Below, in pieces: positions 61,282 through 64,000 of a DNA stretch of 64,000 nt; within the stretch, counting starts at the first letter, position 1; every line of letters begins with the position of its first letter. The position numbers and the translations under genes were made by a program. The notes below the pieces were generated by a model, which was not told the origin of the DNA, did no database searches, and was given only the letters and a program-made list of their open reading frames with translations. Source of the DNA: Clostridia bacterium (GTDB lineage: Bacteria > Bacillota > Clostridia > Saccharofermentanales > Saccharofermentanaceae); contig JAEEWG010000005.1 of the NCBI GenBank assembly GCA_016287245.1, forward strand, positions 1 to 64,000, in the 5' to 3' direction.

Positions 61282-63792
61282 ATGAGACATAAGAAACTAT
61301 CTTTGCTTTTCGCTTTTACGATCCTTGTATCGATCCTTTCTTTTTCTGCTATGACAGTAGTCATGAGAAAGACAGTTCTTTCCGCACCGGGAACGGTGAC
61401 AGGCCTTACCGCCGTATCTTCCGGTAAGAACCGGGTGACGCTTTCCTGGAAAGCCGTCAGCGGTGCCGAAGGGTATCTCGTGTATGGCCAGAAGGACGGA
61501 AAGTACGGATACGTCGGCATGACCACGAAGGGCACGACCTTTTCCGATACAAAAGCCCTGGATAGCGACTATAACTTCTACTGGGTATTTGCCTACATTA
61601 AAGACAGTTCCGGCAAGATGATCACCGGCGGGTGTGAAAAGTATGTATATGCCAAAGGTGTCTGTGCCGCAGTGGCGAATATTAAAGTTTCTGCCGGATA
61701 CAGTTACGTGCAGTTAAGCTGGAATGCTTCCTATGGCGCCGAAGGATATCTGATCTACGGAAAGACTTCCGAAGGTGCATATGGCTATAAGGGCATGACG
61801 ACGCAGGGGACGGCATGGAAAGATAAAAATGCCACTTCCGAGGAATATACTTTCTACTGGGTATTCCCGTACCACAAAAATGCTTCCGGAAATATGGTTG
61901 TGGGACTTACCGGAAAATATGCTTACGGGAAGTGCAAGACCTATGACGAAGCGGTCACTGGTCTTACGGCCACAGGATTGGAAAAATCGGTCCGCCTTTC
62001 CTGGAAAGCCGCGCCATCGGCACAGGGATATGAGATATATAGAAAAACAGGAGACGGTTCTTTTACCTATCTTGCCAAGACAACGAATACCACTTTTGAA
62101 GATACGACTGCATCGACGGAAAAGTATAACTACTACCGTGTGTATCCGTATCTTACCGCCGGCGGGGAAACGGCAAAAGGAAAGAGTTCTTCCTATGTCT
62201 ATGCCAAAGCGTATGTGAAAGTATATACATTGGGCGACGTGACGGCTTCTCTGGACAATCTGGGCACCATGTATCTGACCGGCTCCGGAGCGATGGCCGA
62301 TGTTACAGATGAAGGTTCCGTTGTGATATCCGGTACAGGAATTACGAATACCAGCCGTCCGTGGAAGAATGACAAAGATCTGATCACCAAGGTCGTTGTC
62401 GGTTCCGGAGTGACCCATATCGGGGCCTATGCTTTCTATAAATGTGTAAATCTTGTGAATATCGATCTGACGAATGCAAAAAACCTGGAGAGTCTGGGAA
62501 GCTGCACTTTTGCCGGCTGTACGGCGTTAACGGATCTTGTTGTGCCGGAGAACACGCTGAAGTCCATTAGTTCCACATCGTTTTCCAACTGTTCTCTGAC
62601 GAATTTAACGCTCGGCGAGGGCCTTCGTTTCATCGAATCCAATGCGTTCTATAATAATATAAACTTGAAATCGGTTACTCTGCCGGCGTCACTTGAGGAT
62701 ATGCCGCTGACCACTGTAAGTTATGGAAATCCTTTCGGAAAGTGCACATCGCTTCAGACGATCACTGTGGCTTCCGGCTCGAAGTACTTTTATGTGAAGG
62801 ATGGTGTTTTGTACCAGAAGAAGGATGATAAGGTGTGTCTTGTTTTCTATCCTTACAACAAAACAGTTACTTCCTATTCCATTCCTTCCGACGTGAATGT
62901 GATCAAATATAGTGCGTTCTCCGGCCGTACGGATCTAATGAGTGTGTATTTCCCTGCAAGTGTGACGGAGATTCAGTCACATGCATTTGCAGAGTGCAGT
63001 AATCTTACGACACTGACCGGCATGGCGAATGTGGAGATCATCGATGATGGCGCTTTTGTCAGCTGCTCCAAGCTCTCAAGTGTCCCCAATCTGCCGAATA
63101 TTAAACTGATCGGATGGTCCTCGTTTGCTGCCTGTTATGCGCTTACGGTCGTAAACTGCGGAAATAAGCTGGAGACGATCAGACAATATGCTTTCCGCAA
63201 TACAGGACTGAAGTCATTTGTGATCCCTGCTTCGATCAAAGAGGTCGGCCCCGGCGTTTTCCCGGATGACGCCACCATTACGGTTCCGGACGGCGTGTAC
63301 CGACTTGGGGATGGAAGCTATATCTGGGGCGAATTAGTACCGGTTTCTGGAACAAGAAGATATGCGTATGCATATGAGGTACTTGATCTTGTAAATCAGG
63401 AAAGAGCAAAAGCGGGACTTTCTCCGCTTACTATGGATACGGAACTGTTAGAGGCGGCCATGGTACGTGGCGCGGAAATCACCTATTCCTTCTCGCATAC
63501 GAGACCTTCCGGCGCCAGCTGTTTTACGATCAATTCCAAGATCAGCGGTGAGAATATCGCCCGCGGACAGAGGTCCCCGGAAAGCGTTATGAATTCCTGG
63601 ATGAATTCTTCCGGACACCGCGCGAATATTCTCGAGAGCAGATGGAAGAGCGTCGGTATCGCCTGCTTTGAGACATCAAGCGGAAACCTTTGCTGGGTAC
63701 AGGTCTTTAGCTCTAAGGAAGCAACCGCGGCATCCCAGCCTTCTGATCGGGCGGTTACGGAACAGGTCCTTGTAAAAATCGATATAACATAA
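61282..63792 (+). CDS. Secreted Fn3-LRR-CAP-domain protein
   Basis: An 836-aa exported protein. A signal peptide or anchor (1-30) is followed by three Fn3-like domains (about 34-125, 127-217, 223-310; each with V-x-L-S-W and EGYL/YG), a short spacer, and BspA-type leucine-rich repeats (about 370-670; HIGAYAFYKCVNLVNIDLTN, FIESNAFYNNINLKSVTLPA). The C-terminus (about 695-815) is a CAP/SCP domain: LVNQERAKAGLSPLTMD, FSHTRPSG, GENIARGQ, SWMNSSGHRANIL. CAP domains in bacteria may bind lipids or act on the envelope. ATG 61282 is preferred. The combination suggests adhesion and interaction at the surface (inference). Confidence 0.88.
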   Translation: MRHKKLSLLFAFTILVSILSFSAMTVVMRKTVLSAPGTVTGLTAVSSGKNRVTLSWKAVSGAEGYLVYGQKDGKYGYVGMTTKGTTFSDTKALDSDYNFYWVFAYIKDSSGKMITGGCEKYVYAKGVCAAVANIKVSAGYSYVQLSWNASYGAEGYLIYGKTSEGAYGYKGMTTQGTAWKDKNATSEEYTFYWVFPYHKNASGNMVVGLTGKYAYGKCKTYDEAVTGLTATGLEKSVRLSWKAAPSAQGYEIYRKTGDGSFTYLAKTTNTTFEDTTASTEKYNYYRVYPYLTAGGETAKGKSSSYVYAKAYVKVYTLGDVTASLDNLGTMYLTGSGAMADVTDEGSVVISGTGITNTSRPWKNDKDLITKVVVGSGVTHIGAYAFYKCVNLVNIDLTNAKNLESLGSCTFAGCTALTDLVVPENTLKSISSTSFSNCSLTNLTLGEGLRFIESNAFYNNINLKSVTLPASLEDMPLTTVSYGNPFGKCTSLQTITVASGSKYFYVKDGVLYQKKDDKVCLVFYPYNKTVTSYSIPSDVNVIKYSAFSGRTDLMSVYFPASVTEIQSHAFAECSNLTTLTGMANVEIIDDGAFVSCSKLSSVPNLPNIKLIGWSSFAACYALTVVNCGNKLETIRQYAFRNTGLKSFVIPASIKEVGPGVFPDDATITVPDGVYRLGDGSYIWGELVPVSGTRRYAYAYEVLDLVNQERAKAGLSPLTMDTELLEAAMVRGAEITYSFSHTRPSGASCFTINSKISGENIARGQRSPESVMNSWMNSSGHRANILESRWKSVGIACFETSSGNLCWVQVFSSKEATAASQPSDRAVTEQVLVKIDIT

Positions 63793-63807
63793 TAACCGGA
63801 GGAAACA

Positions 63808-64000
63808 ATGAAGAAAGCAAAACAGTTAGTAGCAGGTATTTTGGCAGCCGCGCTTCTCAGCTCGGCAGGAGCGGTCCTTTTCGCAAGGAACCCGGTAAGA
63901 GCAGATGCGGGAGTTCAGATCAACAGCAGTAATTTCTCGCCGGTCCTTGTGGACTTTGTAAAGGACTATGAAAAAAGATTCGGCAATAATGACGGCTATC
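63808..64000 (+). CDS. Exported protein, N-terminal part (runs off window edge)
   Basis: ATG 63808 with GGAGG upstream opens a frame to the window end. The first 26 residues are a signal peptide (KKAKQLVAGILAAALLSSAG), then ADAGVQINSSNFSPVLVDFV and DYEKRFGNNDGY, which resembles the opening of clostridial secreted leucine-rich-repeat proteins (usually I-x-x-x-N-F-P-D). The rest is outside the window. It follows the Fn3-LRR-CAP gene after 15 bases and probably shares its transcript. Confidence 0.7.
   Translation, partial: MKKAKQLVAGILAAALLSSAGAVLFARNPVRADAGVQINSSNFSPVLVDFVKDYEKRFGNNDGY

Overview
The window reads as chromosomal DNA of an anaerobic Gram-positive Firmicute, most likely a gut- or rumen-type member of the Clostridia; the genus cannot be fixed from the sequence. 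Pointers are strong Shine-Dalgarno sites, a T-box leader on pheST, a BlaI/BlaR pair, a BceRSAB-like module, a type II pantothenate kinase, HemZ, a CmpB-type membrane protein, an LPXTG-like sortase tail, lipoproteins, and plant-polysaccharide enzymes (GH43 and a domain-permuted GH3). No phage, IS element, CRISPR array, integrase or rRNA was found. Two tRNAs (Leu-UAG and Pro-UGG) are present.

Layout: (1) 1-2.5 kb: truncated serpin lipoprotein, divergent LuxR-type two-component pair, tRNA-Leu. (2) 2.6-7 kb: a lipoprotein, a dihydrouridine synthase gene broken by an amber codon, and a MarR-flavin reductase-alpha/beta hydrolase operon with a paired operator. (3) 7-12.7 kb: accessory-looking run of DUF1266, DUF2185, HEAT-like, membrane and DUF4259-like proteins; one of them has a stop at codon 5. 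(4) 12.7-18.2 kb: BlaI/BlaR-type pair under a two-site operator, and a 1113-aa surface protein with eight 69-aa repeats and a sortase tail. (5) 18.3-24 kb: DUF3267 membrane protein, second two-component pair, then a permease-ATPase-permease exporter of Vex-like layout. (6) 24-27.3 kb (minus): CBS-containing Mn-dependent pyrophosphatase and GH43. (7) 27.3-33.5 kb: CmpB-type membrane protein and a compact signalling operon: lipid-kinase-like protein, hybrid histidine kinase, REC-GGDEF protein. (8) 33.5-46.8 kb: housekeeping and membrane genes (serS, coaW, acyltransferase, DUF3810, hemZ, tRNA-Pro, LppM-like lipoprotein, ion-transporter-superfamily permease, cytidylate-kinase-like protein, argC, queT-like, flavodoxin, two small genes). 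(9) 46.8-50.6 kb: T-box and pheST. (10) 50.7-53.5 kb: TPR-like protein, lipoprotein, zinc-ribbon/AP-rich protein and an unknown. (11) 53.7-58.3 kb: BceRSAB-like peptide sensing/resistance module. (12) 58.4-64 kb: permuted GH3, a secreted Fn3-LRR-CAP protein and the start of another exported protein.

Functional themes: envelope sensing and cell-surface display dominate (three two-component systems, one hybrid kinase, two ABC exporters, BlaI/BlaR, lipoproteins, repeat proteins), mixed with ordinary metabolism. No single clearly new defence or biosynthetic system stands out. The best candidates for undescribed biology are the DUF1266/DUF2185/DUF4259 island, the lipid kinase-hybrid kinase-GGDEF operon, and several dyad elements that overlap promoters or ribosome-binding sites. 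All family calls come from reading motifs; no database search was run.
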